From Streptomyces hygroscopicus (GTDB taxonomy: Bacteria; Actinomycetota; Actinomycetes; Streptomycetales; Streptomycetaceae), in assembly GCF_026168105.1 (NCBI RefSeq), contig NZ_LBMW01000014.1:62001-126000 (forward strand): a stretch of 64,000 nt of DNA, in the 5' to 3' direction. A model generated the notes under the pieces. It saw only the letters and a program-made list of their open reading frames with translations, was not told where the DNA came from and did not search any database. This document shows positions 42,693 through 51,682 of this stretch, piece after piece; within the stretch, counting starts at the first letter, position 1; each line of letters starts with the position of its first letter. The position numbers and the translations under genes were made by a program.

Positions 42693-44370
42693 CCGCCCCA
42701 GGCTCACCCGCCGCCCCCAATGGACGGCCCTGGAGGACCATCGCGCCGGAGCCATGCTCCACCCGAGCCTGCGCGAGCTCTTCGACCACGACCCCGGAAG
42801 GGCGCGGCGGTACACCGTGCGCGTCGGCGACCTGCTCATCGACTACTCCAAGCACCTGATCACCGACGAGACCCTCGCCCTCCTCCAGGAACTGGCCTCC
42901 GCCACCGGCGTGTTCGGACTCAGGGACGCCATGTTCCGCGGCGAGAGGATCAACGTCACCGAGAACCGGGCCGTCCTGCACACCGCACTCCGCGCCCCGC
43001 GGAACGCCGTGGTCGAGGTCGACGGTGAGAACGTGGTGCCGAAGGTGCACGCGGTGCTCGACAAGATGACCGCCTTCGCGAACCGCGTCCGCTCGGGCGA
43101 GTGGACCGGCCACACGGGCAGGCGGATCCGCAACGTCGTCAACATCGGCATCGGCGGATCCGACCTCGGCCCGGCGATGGCGTACGAGGCGCTGCGCGCC
43201 TGCACCGACCCTTCGCTGACCTTCCGCTTCGTCTCCAACGTGGACGGCGCGGACCTGCACGAGGCGGTACGGGATCTCGACCCGGCGGAGACGCTGTTCA
43301 TCGTCGCCTCGAAGACCTTCACCACCATCGAGACCATCACCAACGCGACCTCGGCCAGGTCCTGGCTCCTGAAGGGGCTGGACGAGGGGGGCACCTCCCG
43401 CTCGAGCGAAGCCGGGAGCGGCGGAGAGAAGGCGGTCGCCAGGCACTTCGTGGCGCTGTCGACGAACGCCGGCAAGGTCGCCGAGTTCGGCATCGACCCG
43501 GACAACATGTTCGAGTTCTGGGACTGGGTCGGCGGCCGGTACTCGTACGACTCGGCGATCGGCCTGTCGCTGATGATCGCCATCGGCCCGGAGCGGTTCC
43601 GGGAGATGCTCGACGGTTTCCGGATTGTCGACGAGCACTTCCTCGGCGCCCCGGCGGAGGCCAACGCCCCACTCATTCTGGGCCTGTTGGGCATCTGGTA
43701 CGGCGACTTCTTCGACGCCCAGTCGCACGCGGTGCTGCCGTACTCGCACTACCTGTCCAAATTCACCGCCTACCTTCAGCAGCTGGACATGGAGTCCAAC
43801 GGCAAGTCCGTGGACCGCGAGGGCAAGCCGGTGGAGTGGGGGACCGGCCCGGTGGTGTGGGGCACGCCCGGCACCAACGGCCAGCACGCCTACTACCAGT
43901 TGCTGCACCAGGGCACCAGGCTGATCCCGGCCGACCTGATCGGCTTCGCCAACCCGGTCGATGAGCTGAGCGACGAACTCAAGGCCCAGCACGACCTGTT
44001 GACGGCCAACCTGTTCGCCCAAGGCCAGGCCCTCGCCTTCGGAAAGACCGCCGAGGAGGTCCGGGCGGAGGGTGTGCCCGAGGAGCAGGTGCCGCACCGC
44101 ACCTTCAAGGGCAACCACCCCACCACCACGATCCTGGCCACCGGGCTGACCCCGTCCGTCCTCGGCCAGCTCGTGGCTCTCTACGAGCACAAGGTGTTCG
44201 TCCAGGGCGCGGTCTGGAACATCGACTCCTTCGACCAGTGGGGCGTCGAACTCGGCAAGGTCCTCGCCAAGCGCGTCGAACCCGCCCTGACCGAGGGAGC
44301 CGAGATCCCCGGTCTCGATACGTCCACCGCCGCCCTCGTGGCCGCGTACCGCAAGCTGAGGAAGAAGTGA
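42685..44370 (+). CDS. pgi: Glucose-6-phosphate isomerase
   Basis: The 561-residue protein has the isomerase signatures NIGIGGSDLGPAMAYEAL and SKTFTTIETITNA, then the segment GTPGTNGQHAYYQLLHQG carrying the catalytic His. It interconverts glucose 6-phosphate and fructose 6-phosphate, closing the cycle of the operon. The segment at residues about 234-248 (EGGTSRSSEAGSGG) is Gly/Ser-rich and seems to be an insertion between LLKGL and EKAVARHF, which I recall being nearly adjacent in homologues. The inserted DNA is palindromic. Frame and downstream motifs are intact, so activity is likely retained. Confidence 0.96.
   Translation: MSDRPRLTRRPQWTALEDHRAGAMLHPSLRELFDHDPGRARRYTVRVGDLLIDYSKHLITDETLALLQELASATGVFGLRDAMFRGERINVTENRAVLHTALRAPRNAVVEVDGENVVPKVHAVLDKMTAFANRVRSGEWTGHTGRRIRNVVNIGIGGSDLGPAMAYEALRACTDPSLTFRFVSNVDGADLHEAVRDLDPAETLFIVASKTFTTIETITNATSARSWLLKGLDEGGTSRSSEAGSGGEKAVARHFVALSTNAGKVAEFGIDPDNMFEFWDWVGGRYSYDSAIGLSLMIAIGPERFREMLDGFRIVDEHFLGAPAEANAPLILGLLGIWYGDFFDAQSHAVLPYSHYLSKFTAYLQQLDMESNGKSVDREGKPVEWGTGPVVWGTPGTNGQHAYYQLLHQGTRLIPADLIGFANPVDELSDELKAQHDLLTANLFAQGQALAFGKTAEEVRAEGVPEEQVPHRTFKGNHPTTTILATGLTPSVLGQLVALYEHKVFVQGAVWNIDSFDQWGVELGKVLAKRVEPALTEGAEIPGLDTSTAALVAAYRKLRKK
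43384..43427. repeat. REP-like palindrome inserted in-frame in pgi
   Basis: The segment contains GGCACCTCCCGCTCGAGCG and, after a short loop, AAGCCGGGAGCGGCGGAG. Together these fold as an imperfect hairpin (CTCCCG with CGGGAG). It resembles, from memory, a palindromic element dispersed in Streptomyces intergenic regions. About 42 bp, a multiple of three, have been added without breaking the frame. Confidence 0.65.
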
Positions 44371-44375
44371 CTGAC

Positions 44376-45263
44376 ATGCAGATCGGACTCATCGGTCTCG
44401 GCAAGATGGGTGGCAACATGCGCGAGCGGATCCGCCGCGCGGGCCACACCGTGATCGGCTACGACCGCAACCCCGACGTCTCCGACGCCAGCAGCCTGAC
44501 CGAAATGGTCGAGAAGCTCCAAGCCCCGCGCGTGGTCTGGGTGATGGTCCCGGCAGGCGCCCCGACCCAGTCCACGATCGACGAGCTCACGGCTCTGCTC
44601 TCGCCCGGTGACACCGTGGTCGACGGCGGCAACTCCCGCTGGACCGACGACGAGAAGCACGCCGAGCAGCTGGGTGCCAAGGGCATCGGCTTCGTGGACG
44701 CGGGAGTCTCCGGCGGAGTGTGGGGCCTCGAGAACGGCTACGCCCTCATGGTGGGCGGCGACAAGGAGCACGTCGCCCGGCTGAAGCCGATCTTCGAGGC
44801 GCTCAAGCCGGAGGGTCCGTACGGCTTCGTCCACGCGGGCAAGGTGGGCGCGGGCCACTTCTCCAAGATGGTGCACAACGGCATCGAGTACGCGATGATG
44901 CAGGCCTACGCCGAGGGCTGGGAGCTGCTGGAGAAGGTCGACTCCGTGGACAACGTCCGCGAGGTCTTCCGCTCCTGGCAGCAGGGCACGGTCATCCGCT
45001 CCTGGCTGCTGGACCTCGCGGTCGACGCCCTCGACGAGGACGAGCACCTGGACAAGCTGCGCGGCTACGCCGAGGACTCCGGCGAGGGCCGCTGGACCGT
45101 CGAGGCCGCCATCGACCACGCGGTGCCGCTGCCCGCGATCACAGCGTCGCTGTTCGCCAGGTTCGCGTCCCGGCAGCAGGATTCGCCGCAGATGAAGATG
45201 GTCGCGGCGCTGCGCAACCAGTTCGGCGGCCACCCCGTCGAGTCCGTCGAGTCCGCGGACTAG
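44376..45263 (+). CDS. gnd: 6-phosphogluconate dehydrogenase, short decarboxylating type
   Basis: The 295-residue protein is the short (about 300-residue) class of 6-phosphogluconate dehydrogenase. It starts with the Rossmann motif IGLIGLGKMGGNM. It also has VVDGGNSRWTDDEKHAEQLG, the substrate motif DAGVSGGVWGLENGY and the catalytic Lys/Asn segment GHFSKMVHNGIEYAMM. It yields ribulose 5-phosphate and CO2. This class often uses NAD rather than NADP. It starts 5 bp after pgi and ends the intact part of the operon. Confidence 0.95.
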   Translation: MQIGLIGLGKMGGNMRERIRRAGHTVIGYDRNPDVSDASSLTEMVEKLQAPRVVWVMVPAGAPTQSTIDELTALLSPGDTVVDGGNSRWTDDEKHAEQLGAKGIGFVDAGVSGGVWGLENGYALMVGGDKEHVARLKPIFEALKPEGPYGFVHAGKVGAGHFSKMVHNGIEYAMMQAYAEGWELLEKVDSVDNVREVFRSWQQGTVIRSWLLDLAVDALDEDEHLDKLRGYAEDSGEGRWTVEAAIDHAVPLPAITASLFARFASRQQDSPQMKMVAALRNQFGGHPVESVESAD

Positions 45264-45684
45264 GCGAGCCGTGGGCGACCTCCTGCTGGTCCGCCACGGC
45301 GAAACCGAGTGGAGCGTCACGGGTCGGCACACCGGCTCGAGAACCACTTGCTCACCCCGCGGGGCGAGGGACATGCCAGTTCCTCGCCCCGCTGCTCGCC
45401 GTGCAGGAACGAGAGGCAGGGCGCGCTTCGCGGGCGAGTTACTTCTCGGCCAACCTCGACGGGGCCGGATGGGGTTGCTGGGAGCGGAGGAGTGCGCGGG
45501 TTGTACACCAGTTCCGAACTGAAATCCGGCCATCCCGCTGACCCGCTTGAATGCCGCCGTCCGCCCTGATGTTCGTATAACCGAAGAGACCGCGCACATC
45601 GGCGGAAACCACAGCTGTGGACATCCCGGACCCGACCGATACCGTGCTGGCCCCTGCGCACGCATCCGCACGAAGGAAGCGACC
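45264..45684. other. Intergenic region with a phosphatase relic and promoter
   Basis: The first 150 bp hold a frame-disrupted histidine-phosphatase fragment. Further on, TATAAC (45576-45581) is a likely -10 element for the catalase-dioxygenase gene; a matched -35 is not obvious. No other gene is visible. Confidence 0.5.
45271..45410 (+). pseudogene. Histidine phosphatase (phosphoglycerate mutase-like) relic
   Basis: From GTG 45271, seven bases after gnd, the frame reads GDLLLVRHGETEWSVTGRHTG. This is the unmistakable RHG phosphatase start. A one-base loss then shifts the expected LTPRGEGHA into another frame, and a further shift precedes FLAPLLA. Nothing recognisable follows. The gene was probably the seventh member of the pentose-phosphate operon and has been truncated. 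Confidence 0.8.
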
Positions 45685-48552
45685 ATGGCCGAGAGCGGGC
45701 AGCACGAGCGGCAGTACGAGCGGTACGAGGGCGGAAGTCCCGAGGCGGAACGGCTGGTGTTCGAGCGCCTGGCCAAGGAACTGATGGAGGTTCAGCTTGG
45801 GAACCGGCGGACCGGGGGTGGCCGGATCGAGCGCACATTCCACGCCAAGGCCGCACTGGCCGTGGAGAACGCCCGGCTCCGCTTCCACGACGACCTGCCG
45901 TCCGGTCTGTGCGTCGGTTTCGCCCGGCCGGGCGCCGAGTATCCGGCGACCGTACGACTGTCGAACGCGAGCGGCATCCAGCAGGGGGACGGAGCGCCCG
46001 ACCTGCGGGGCGCGGCCGTACGGGTGCGGGTGTCGGAGCGGGAGAGCCATGATCTGCTGGCGACCAGTCATCCGGTCTCGCACGCCCGCGACGCACGGGA
46101 GTTCGTGGCGTTCGCCAAGGCGATGGCGGGGGCCCGCACTCCGCTGCTGAAGGCCTGGGGGCTGTTCGTGAGGTTGCCGGCGGCGGTGGGTCTCGGCACC
46201 GCGCTGCGTATGCGTCGCACTGTCCTGGCCGGGATCCGGCGCGTCGTGACCTCCTTGGCGCAGGAGACCTACTGGAGCCGTGGCGCGATCCTGTGGGGCG
46301 AGGCGGGGCCGGTGCGCTATCTGCTGCGTCCGGCGCCGGGCAGCCCGCCCGCGCCGCCGCCCGACCGCACGGACCCGGACTTCCTCCGCCGGGAGATCGC
46401 ACAGCGGCTGGCGAAGGGCGACGTCGTCTTCGACCTGTGCGTCCAGCGGTTCGTGGACGAGCGGCGAACGCCGGTCGAGAACGCGTCGTCGGAGTGGACC
46501 GAGCGGGTCGCGCCCGTCGTACCGGTCGCCCTGCTCACCATCCCCGGCCAGGACGTGGACGCCGCCGAGGCCCGGGCCGCCGCCCGCCGCGTGGAGGACC
46601 TCTCCTTCAACCCCTGGTACACCACGGACGAGTTCCGTCCGCTCGGCAACATCAACCGGGCGCGCAAGGCCGCCTACCAGGCCAGCAGCGCCCACCGCCA
46701 GGGCCTGCGCTTCGTCACTCCGGAGCCCCTGCGCAACCGGCTCCTCGCACCGCCCGTGGGCGCGGCCTTCCGGCTGCTGAACCGGTCCGTCCCCTGGCAC
46801 CGGCTGCCGTTGCCGCTGAGCCTTCTCAACCTGGTGTTCCTGCGCAAGGCGCTGCGCCGGCACAACCTGATCGACGCCGAACCCCACGAGGCACCGCCGG
46901 GGGCCCAGCCGGTGCCGGAGCCGGTTCCGGAGCGGCTGCGCACCGAACGGTCCTACGACGGCACGTACGGCGATCTGTCCGTCCCCGGCATGGGCGCGGT
47001 GGGCGCCGCCTTCGGCCGCAACCTCGCCCCGGACTACCGGCCCGACCTCTTCGACACCCCCAACCCGGTCACGGTCGGCCGAGAACTGCTGCACCGCGAG
47101 CGGTTCCTGCCCGCGACGTCGCTGAACGTCCTCGCCGCCGCCTGGATCCAGTTCCAGGTGCACGACTGGGTCAACCACCGCCGGTACCAGCCGGGCGAGC
47201 GGTCCGTCGAGGTGCCGCTGCCGCCGGCGAGCGGCACCTGGCACAACACGCCGGGCGGCCCGGCCGAGAAGGTGATGCGGTTCGCGGAGAACAAGGGCAT
47301 CGAGGTGCCGGGCCGTCCGCCGATCCTGTTCGGGAACACGGCCTCGCACTGGTGGGACGGGTCCGAGGTGTACGGCGAGGACGAACGGACCGCCCGACTC
47401 CTGCGTGAGCCGGACGGTGGCGCCGGCATCCGGCTGGAGGACGGGCATCTGCCGATCGGGGCCGGCGGCATTCCGCTCACCGGTTTCCACGACAGCTGGT
47501 GGATGGGGCTGAGCGCGATGCACACCCTGTTCGCGCGCGAGCACAACGCGGTCTGCGAGGCGCTGCGCGCCGAGTACCCGTCGATGAGCGAGGAGCGGAT
47601 CCACCACACGGCCCGGCTGGTGGTCTCGGCCTTGATCGCCAAGATCCACACAGTGGAGTGGACCCCGGCGATCCTCGCCACCGAGGCCATCGACCTCGCG
47701 CTGCGGACCAACTGGCAGGGCCCCCCGAAGAACTGGCTGAACCAACTGGGCCTGTGGCTGTTCGAGGCGCACTCGCTCAAGGGCATCCCGAAGACCCTGC
47801 CGGACCACCACACGGCGCCGTACTCGCTGACCGAGGACTTCGTCACCGTCTACCGGATGCACCCACTGATCCCGGACGACTTCGAGCTGTGCGAGCACCA
47901 CTTCGGGAAGCGGCTGGAGACGGTCGGATTCGCGGACATCCAGGGCGGCGCGGCCGAGTCGCGGATCCGCAAGACGGGCCTGGCGAACACGCTGTACTCG
48001 TTCGGCATCGCGCACCCGGGTGCGATCACCCTGCACAACTTCCCGCACGCACTGCGGCACTTCGAGCGGGACGGCGAGATCATCGATCTGTCGGTGGTCG
48101 ACCTGGTGCGCACCCGGCGGCGCGGTGTCCCGCGCTACAACGACTTCCGCGCGGGTCTGCACAAGCGGCGCATCCGCTCCTTCGAGGAACTCACCGAGAA
48201 CGCCGACACGCTGGGGCGCCTCAAGGAGGTCTACCGGTCGGTCGACGAGATCGACACGATGGTCGGACTGTTCGCGGAGAACCCGCCGACGGGGTTCGGC
48301 TTCAGCGACACCGCGTTCCGTGTCTTCATCCTGATGGCCAGCCGCAGGTTGCAGTCCGACCGCTTCCTGACCGTCGACTACCGGCCCGAGGTGTACACCC
48401 CGCTGGGCATCGACTGGGTGGAGACGGGCGGCATGAACTCCGTGGTCCTGCGGCACTGCCCGGAGCTGGCCGCGCTGCTGCCACGGGACGCGAGCGCTTT
48501 CGCGCCGTGGCGGACGGTACGGCCGACGACCGACGGGGGCTCGGATGACTGA
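45685..48552 (+). CDS. Catalase-related / alpha-dioxygenase-like haem fusion protein
   Basis: The 955-residue protein joins two haem domains. Residues about 40-345 are catalase-related, with distal His53 in RTFHAKA, VRLSNASG, DLRGAAVRV, and the proximal RxxxY motif at Arg327-Tyr331 (RKAAY). The usual distal Asn motif GNNTP is replaced by ATSHP. Residues about 400-955 are an animal-haem-peroxidase domain closest to plant alpha-dioxygenase: WIQFQVHDWVNH with His493, IAKIHTVEW with proximal His655, and FVTVYRMHPLIPDD with the catalytic Tyr723. The retained Tyr suggests a fatty-acid dioxygenase whose hydroperoxide could pass to the catalase-like domain. ATG 45685 follows AAGGAAG. The last 8 bp overlap the next gene. 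Confidence 0.9.
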   Translation: MAESGQHERQYERYEGGSPEAERLVFERLAKELMEVQLGNRRTGGGRIERTFHAKAALAVENARLRFHDDLPSGLCVGFARPGAEYPATVRLSNASGIQQGDGAPDLRGAAVRVRVSERESHDLLATSHPVSHARDAREFVAFAKAMAGARTPLLKAWGLFVRLPAAVGLGTALRMRRTVLAGIRRVVTSLAQETYWSRGAILWGEAGPVRYLLRPAPGSPPAPPPDRTDPDFLRREIAQRLAKGDVVFDLCVQRFVDERRTPVENASSEWTERVAPVVPVALLTIPGQDVDAAEARAAARRVEDLSFNPWYTTDEFRPLGNINRARKAAYQASSAHRQGLRFVTPEPLRNRLLAPPVGAAFRLLNRSVPWHRLPLPLSLLNLVFLRKALRRHNLIDAEPHEAPPGAQPVPEPVPERLRTERSYDGTYGDLSVPGMGAVGAAFGRNLAPDYRPDLFDTPNPVTVGRELLHRERFLPATSLNVLAAAWIQFQVHDWVNHRRYQPGERSVEVPLPPASGTWHNTPGGPAEKVMRFAENKGIEVPGRPPILFGNTASHWWDGSEVYGEDERTARLLREPDGGAGIRLEDGHLPIGAGGIPLTGFHDSWWMGLSAMHTLFAREHNAVCEALRAEYPSMSEERIHHTARLVVSALIAKIHTVEWTPAILATEAIDLALRTNWQGPPKNWLNQLGLWLFEAHSLKGIPKTLPDHHTAPYSLTEDFVTVYRMHPLIPDDFELCEHHFGKRLETVGFADIQGGAAESRIRKTGLANTLYSFGIAHPGAITLHNFPHALRHFERDGEIIDLSVVDLVRTRRRGVPRYNDFRAGLHKRRIRSFEELTENADTLGRLKEVYRSVDEIDTMVGLFAENPPTGFGFSDTAFRVFILMASRRLQSDRFLTVDYRPEVYTPLGIDWVETGGMNSVVLRHCPELAALLPRDASAFAPWRTVRPTTDGGSDD

Positions 48553-49939
48553 CGGAAGCGACCGTGTGCGTGGCCACGGCACGGCCCGCGGCCTGAAGGA
48601 CCTCTTCACCCGGCCCCTGCTGGAGACGGTCTGGCACCGCCGCACCCACCGCGTCAGCCGCGGCGCGTCGGTGCCCGCGGGCTCGATGAGCTACCGCTCC
48701 CCGCATCCCCCGCTCCCCCTGTCGGAACTGGAGGAGGCGGTGCTGATCGCGCTGACCGGCTCCACGGGACTGACCATGCCCGACCGTCCCTTCGAGGACC
48801 CGCGGGACGGCACGCCCATCATGTCCAAGCCCAATCTGACCATGACCGGGCGCACCGCGGGCAGCCCGGACAACGCGCAGGGCACCCACTTCTTCATGAT
48901 CAACGACACGGGAACGTACTACCTGCGCAGGCTGCCCCCGGCGCCGCAGGAGCCCTTCGACGCGGAGACCCTGGTGGCACGGGCCCGGGAGGCCAAGGTG
49001 CGGGTGCTCGACCACCGGCTCGACGTGGACCGGGGGATGCGCGACTTCCCCGCGTACCTCGACTCGAACAGGTTCCTGTCCAACCTGCCGGGAACCACCG
49101 TGTTCTTCCCGGTGGTCGACCTCTCGCACCAGTACATCAACGCGCTGATGTATCTGCTCACCCAGCCGGACGGGGCGCGCCCCACGCTCGTCGACGACCG
49201 CAACTTCTACCGTCCGGCCGGGGTGCGGAAGTGGGTCGCGAGCGGGTTCCTGAACAAGGACCTGAAGCTGCCGCTGGGCGCGCTCGGCCCGATGCGCACC
49301 CAGATCGAGGCGGACCTTCTGCTGCAGAACCTGATGCTGACGGCCGAGGCGATGGGCCTGGGCGCCTGGATCCACGCCTCGATCAATCCCCAGATCGCGC
49401 TCGGCGACCCGAAGTTCTCGCGCGCGTACGGCAGCATGCTCGGCTTCACGTTCGTCACCCCGCGCTGGCGCCCGGCCGACATCTGGCGCTGGCACGTCCC
49501 GCTGCCCCGGTACGCGACGCTGCGCTCGCATCCCGTGGGGCTCACCTCGCCCGAGGGTGAGCCCCTGATCGCGGCAGCCTGCCCGCCCGCGTACCCGTCC
49601 ATGTCCCAGGCGGTGGACGCGGTCGTCGGGGCGAAGTTCGGTCCGGGCGGCGTCTACACCGACAAGGACGTCTTCACCCGCATCTACCGGGAGGGCTATG
49701 GGCAGCGCTATCTAGCGGAGGCCAGTGAGTACGAGGAGCGGGTGATCGACTGTGCCCGGGACGTCTGCGAGTACGTCATCGCGACGCACCGCCGCTTCCC
49801 GGCACACACGGACGCGATCCATGTACCGGGCGTCTGGCTGCAGGCTCACCATGTGGAGGGCGACTACTACGACCGGTTCTTCCGCCACGGCCTGACCGAG
49901 GCGCACCGACGGCACTCGGAGCTGTGGGACCACGACTGA
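48545..49939 (+). CDS. Nitroreductase-fold protein coupled to the haem fusion
   Basis: The 464-residue protein overlaps the haem-fusion gene by 8 bp, so the two are translationally coupled. Its middle resembles the nitroreductase/SagB-type fold: LEEAVLIALTGSTGLTMPDR at the N side, TGRTAGSPDNAQGTHFFMIN, and IEADLLLQNLMLTAEAMGLG in the typical helix. It is longer than ordinary nitroreductases (about 200 residues). Flavin binding is plausible but not proven from motifs. The shared operon implies it reduces or modifies the oxygenated lipid or supplies electrons. No signal peptide or membrane helix is seen. Confidence 0.75.
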   Translation: MTDGSDRVRGHGTARGLKDLFTRPLLETVWHRRTHRVSRGASVPAGSMSYRSPHPPLPLSELEEAVLIALTGSTGLTMPDRPFEDPRDGTPIMSKPNLTMTGRTAGSPDNAQGTHFFMINDTGTYYLRRLPPAPQEPFDAETLVARAREAKVRVLDHRLDVDRGMRDFPAYLDSNRFLSNLPGTTVFFPVVDLSHQYINALMYLLTQPDGARPTLVDDRNFYRPAGVRKWVASGFLNKDLKLPLGALGPMRTQIEADLLLQNLMLTAEAMGLGAWIHASINPQIALGDPKFSRAYGSMLGFTFVTPRWRPADIWRWHVPLPRYATLRSHPVGLTSPEGEPLIAAACPPAYPSMSQAVDAVVGAKFGPGGVYTDKDVFTRIYREGYGQRYLAEASEYEERVIDCARDVCEYVIATHRRFPAHTDAIHVPGVWLQAHHVEGDYYDRFFRHGLTEAHRRHSELWDHD

Positions 49940-50137
49940 GTCCGTCGCCATCTCCGTGCGGTCACCGTCGGCGCACGGGCCACCCCCCTGAGCGAGGACG
50001 GCGACGCGCTCGCGGCCCGGCGTCCTCGCCGACCCGGAACGGGGCGTGACCGGGCTTCCACGGCCGTGGGAACGGGCTTCTACAATCGCGGGCACGCGAA
50101 CGAGCCGGAGGGCTCGCCCCTCGTCCGAAGGAACCCG

Positions 50138-50803
50138 ATGACCAGCGTCGACGAACCGGCACGCCCAGCCGGCCGCATCCGTGACGCCGCCCGCACGAAG
50201 GCCGAGATCCTGGACGTGGCGACGCAGGAGTTCGCGCGCGCCGGGTACGACGGGGCCAGGGTCGACGAGATCGCCGCCCGCACCCGCACCACGAAACGGA
50301 TGATCTACTACTACTTCGGCGGCAAGGCGCAATTGTTCACAGCCGTTCTGGAGCACGCGTACGGGGTGATCCGCCGGGCCGAGCAGGAGCTGGACGTCGA
50401 GCACCTGGACCCGGTGGCGGCCATCCGCCGGCTCGCCGAGCTCACCTTCGACCACCATGAGCAGCACCCCGACTTCATCCGTCTGGTCGGCATCGAGAAC
50501 ATCCGCGGCGCGGAGCACATCGCCGCGTCCGAGGAACTCGGCAGCATCGGCTCGCCCGCGCTGGAGGTGATCGGCCGCATCCTGGACGCGGGCCGTGAGT
50601 CGGGACTGTTCACGGCGGACGTCGACGCCGTGGACCTGCATGCGCTGATCAGCTCGTTCTGCTTCTTCCGGGTCGCCAACCGGCACACGTTCGGCGCGCT
50701 TTTCGGCCGGGACCTGGTGGCTTCCGGTCGGCGGGAGCACTATCGCAGGATGCTCGGTGACATGGTCATCGCCTATCTGACGGCGGACCGCACGGAGGAC
50801 TGA
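50138..50803 (+). CDS. TetR-family regulator near the haem-fusion operon
   Basis: The 221-residue protein has a TetR DNA-binding domain at residues about 20-70 (ILDVATQEFARAGYDGARVD, TTKRMIYYYFGGKAQLF) and a C-terminal domain like those of TetR_C_33/AefR-type proteins (GIENIRGAEHIAAS). ATG 50138 follows GAAGGAA; upstream in-frame GTG/ATG codons run into non-protein-like sequence. It lies 198 bp after the nitroreductase-like gene in the same direction. Regulation of that operon is a positional inference only. Confidence 0.9.
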   Translation: MTSVDEPARPAGRIRDAARTKAEILDVATQEFARAGYDGARVDEIAARTRTTKRMIYYYFGGKAQLFTAVLEHAYGVIRRAEQELDVEHLDPVAAIRRLAELTFDHHEQHPDFIRLVGIENIRGAEHIAASEELGSIGSPALEVIGRILDAGRESGLFTADVDAVDLHALISSFCFFRVANRHTFGALFGRDLVASGRREHYRRMLGDMVIAYLTADRTED

Positions 50804-50828
50804 GCGTCACCGTGGGCAAACCTGCGGC

Positions 50829-51179
50829 TCACAGGCCGTGCGCCACGGGATGGAGCGGTTCGTACAGTCCGATGTGGCCCCCGCCCGGGAGCCGGAAGCC
50901 GGTGACCCGCCCCCAGCGTGCCTCGGTGACGGGACTGGTGAACTCGACGTCCTTCCCGGTGAGTCCGGCCATCGTGGAGTCGAGGTCGTCGCACATCAGC
51001 ATCAGCTCGTGCCAGGGCTCGCCATCGACCGGATGGACGGCGAGTTCGGCCGGCGGCGCCTTGAAGACGAGCCAGCCACGGCCCGCGTCCACGTGCGCCC
51101 AGCCGAGGACGTCCCGGAAGAAGGCCCGGTCGGCCTCGGCGTCCTGGGAGTAGATCACGACATGTGCCCCATTGATCAC
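50829..51179 (-). CDS. VOC-family (glyoxalase-like) protein
   Basis: The 116-residue protein has the paired beta-alpha-beta-beta-beta modules of the vicinal oxygen chelate fold: GAHVVIYSQDAEADRAFFRD ... GWLVFKAPPAELAVH in the first half, LMLMCDDLDSTMAGL ... GGGHIGLYEP in the second. The metal-ligand pattern is incomplete, so it may be a binding protein rather than an enzyme. It is convergent with the TetR gene. Substrate unknown. Confidence 0.88.
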   Translation of the reverse strand: MINGAHVVIYSQDAEADRAFFRDVLGWAHVDAGRGWLVFKAPPAELAVHPVDGEPWHELMLMCDDLDSTMAGLTGKDVEFTSPVTEARWGRVTGFRLPGGGHIGLYEPLHPVAHGL

Positions 51180-51316
51180 GGGCGGAGACTAGGCCGGACC
51201 CGCGCGGCAGACAAGCGTGAGCACGCGCAGCGCCATGCGACTGGCGTACGGCCTCGGACCATACGGGTGAAGGGGGCACCCCTGGCTCACGGGCGGGCGT
51301 CCGGTACGCCCCGGTT

Positions 51317-51460
51317 TCACCAGCCCCGTTCCCTGCCCGCGTCGAGGAGCGGTCCGAATTCCCGCGCGACGGCCGTCAGGGCACGTACGTCCCGCTCGCT
51401 CCGGGCGATCAGCAGTGCGCCCTCCAACGGGTTGATCATCAGGGCGGCCGGAGGCTCCGA
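51317..51460 (-). pseudogene. C-terminal remnant of a TetR-family regulator
   Basis: The minus strand reads ALMINPLEGALLIARSERDV then RALTAVAREFGPLLDAG before a stop at 51317. This is the conserved C-terminal helix pair of AcrR/TetR regulators (LxxLEGALLIARxxRD). No HTH region in any frame upstream can be joined to it, so about three quarters of the gene is missing. Confidence 0.7.
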
Positions 51461-51682
51461 ACGGGCGGCCGGTACGCCCACTCCAGGCGGACGGCTGCAG
51501 CAGCGGCGTTCGCTCACGGGACGCGCCCGGTGGCCGAGGCGCTGACGGACGTTCCCTCCCTGGCCGTCCTGGTCGTCGGCGGCGCCCCGAGCCGGTGGGT
51601 TGTGTCGCGCGCCGTCCGATTCCGGTGCGGGGCTGAACCGCGACCCCCACGCCGGCGCGGGTCCGCCCTGCCGCACCGGTGC

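Noticed and set aside
45685..46710. An ordinary catalase
   Set aside because: Only the catalase-related fold and the RxxxY motif are kept; the distal GNNTP segment is replaced and the domain is fused to a peroxidase/dioxygenase domain.
45439..48645. A minus-strand open frame of about 1,070 codons opposite the haem fusion gene
   Set aside because: The plus strand carries conserved haem ligands and catalytic motifs in order; the minus-strand translation is low-complexity and motif-free.
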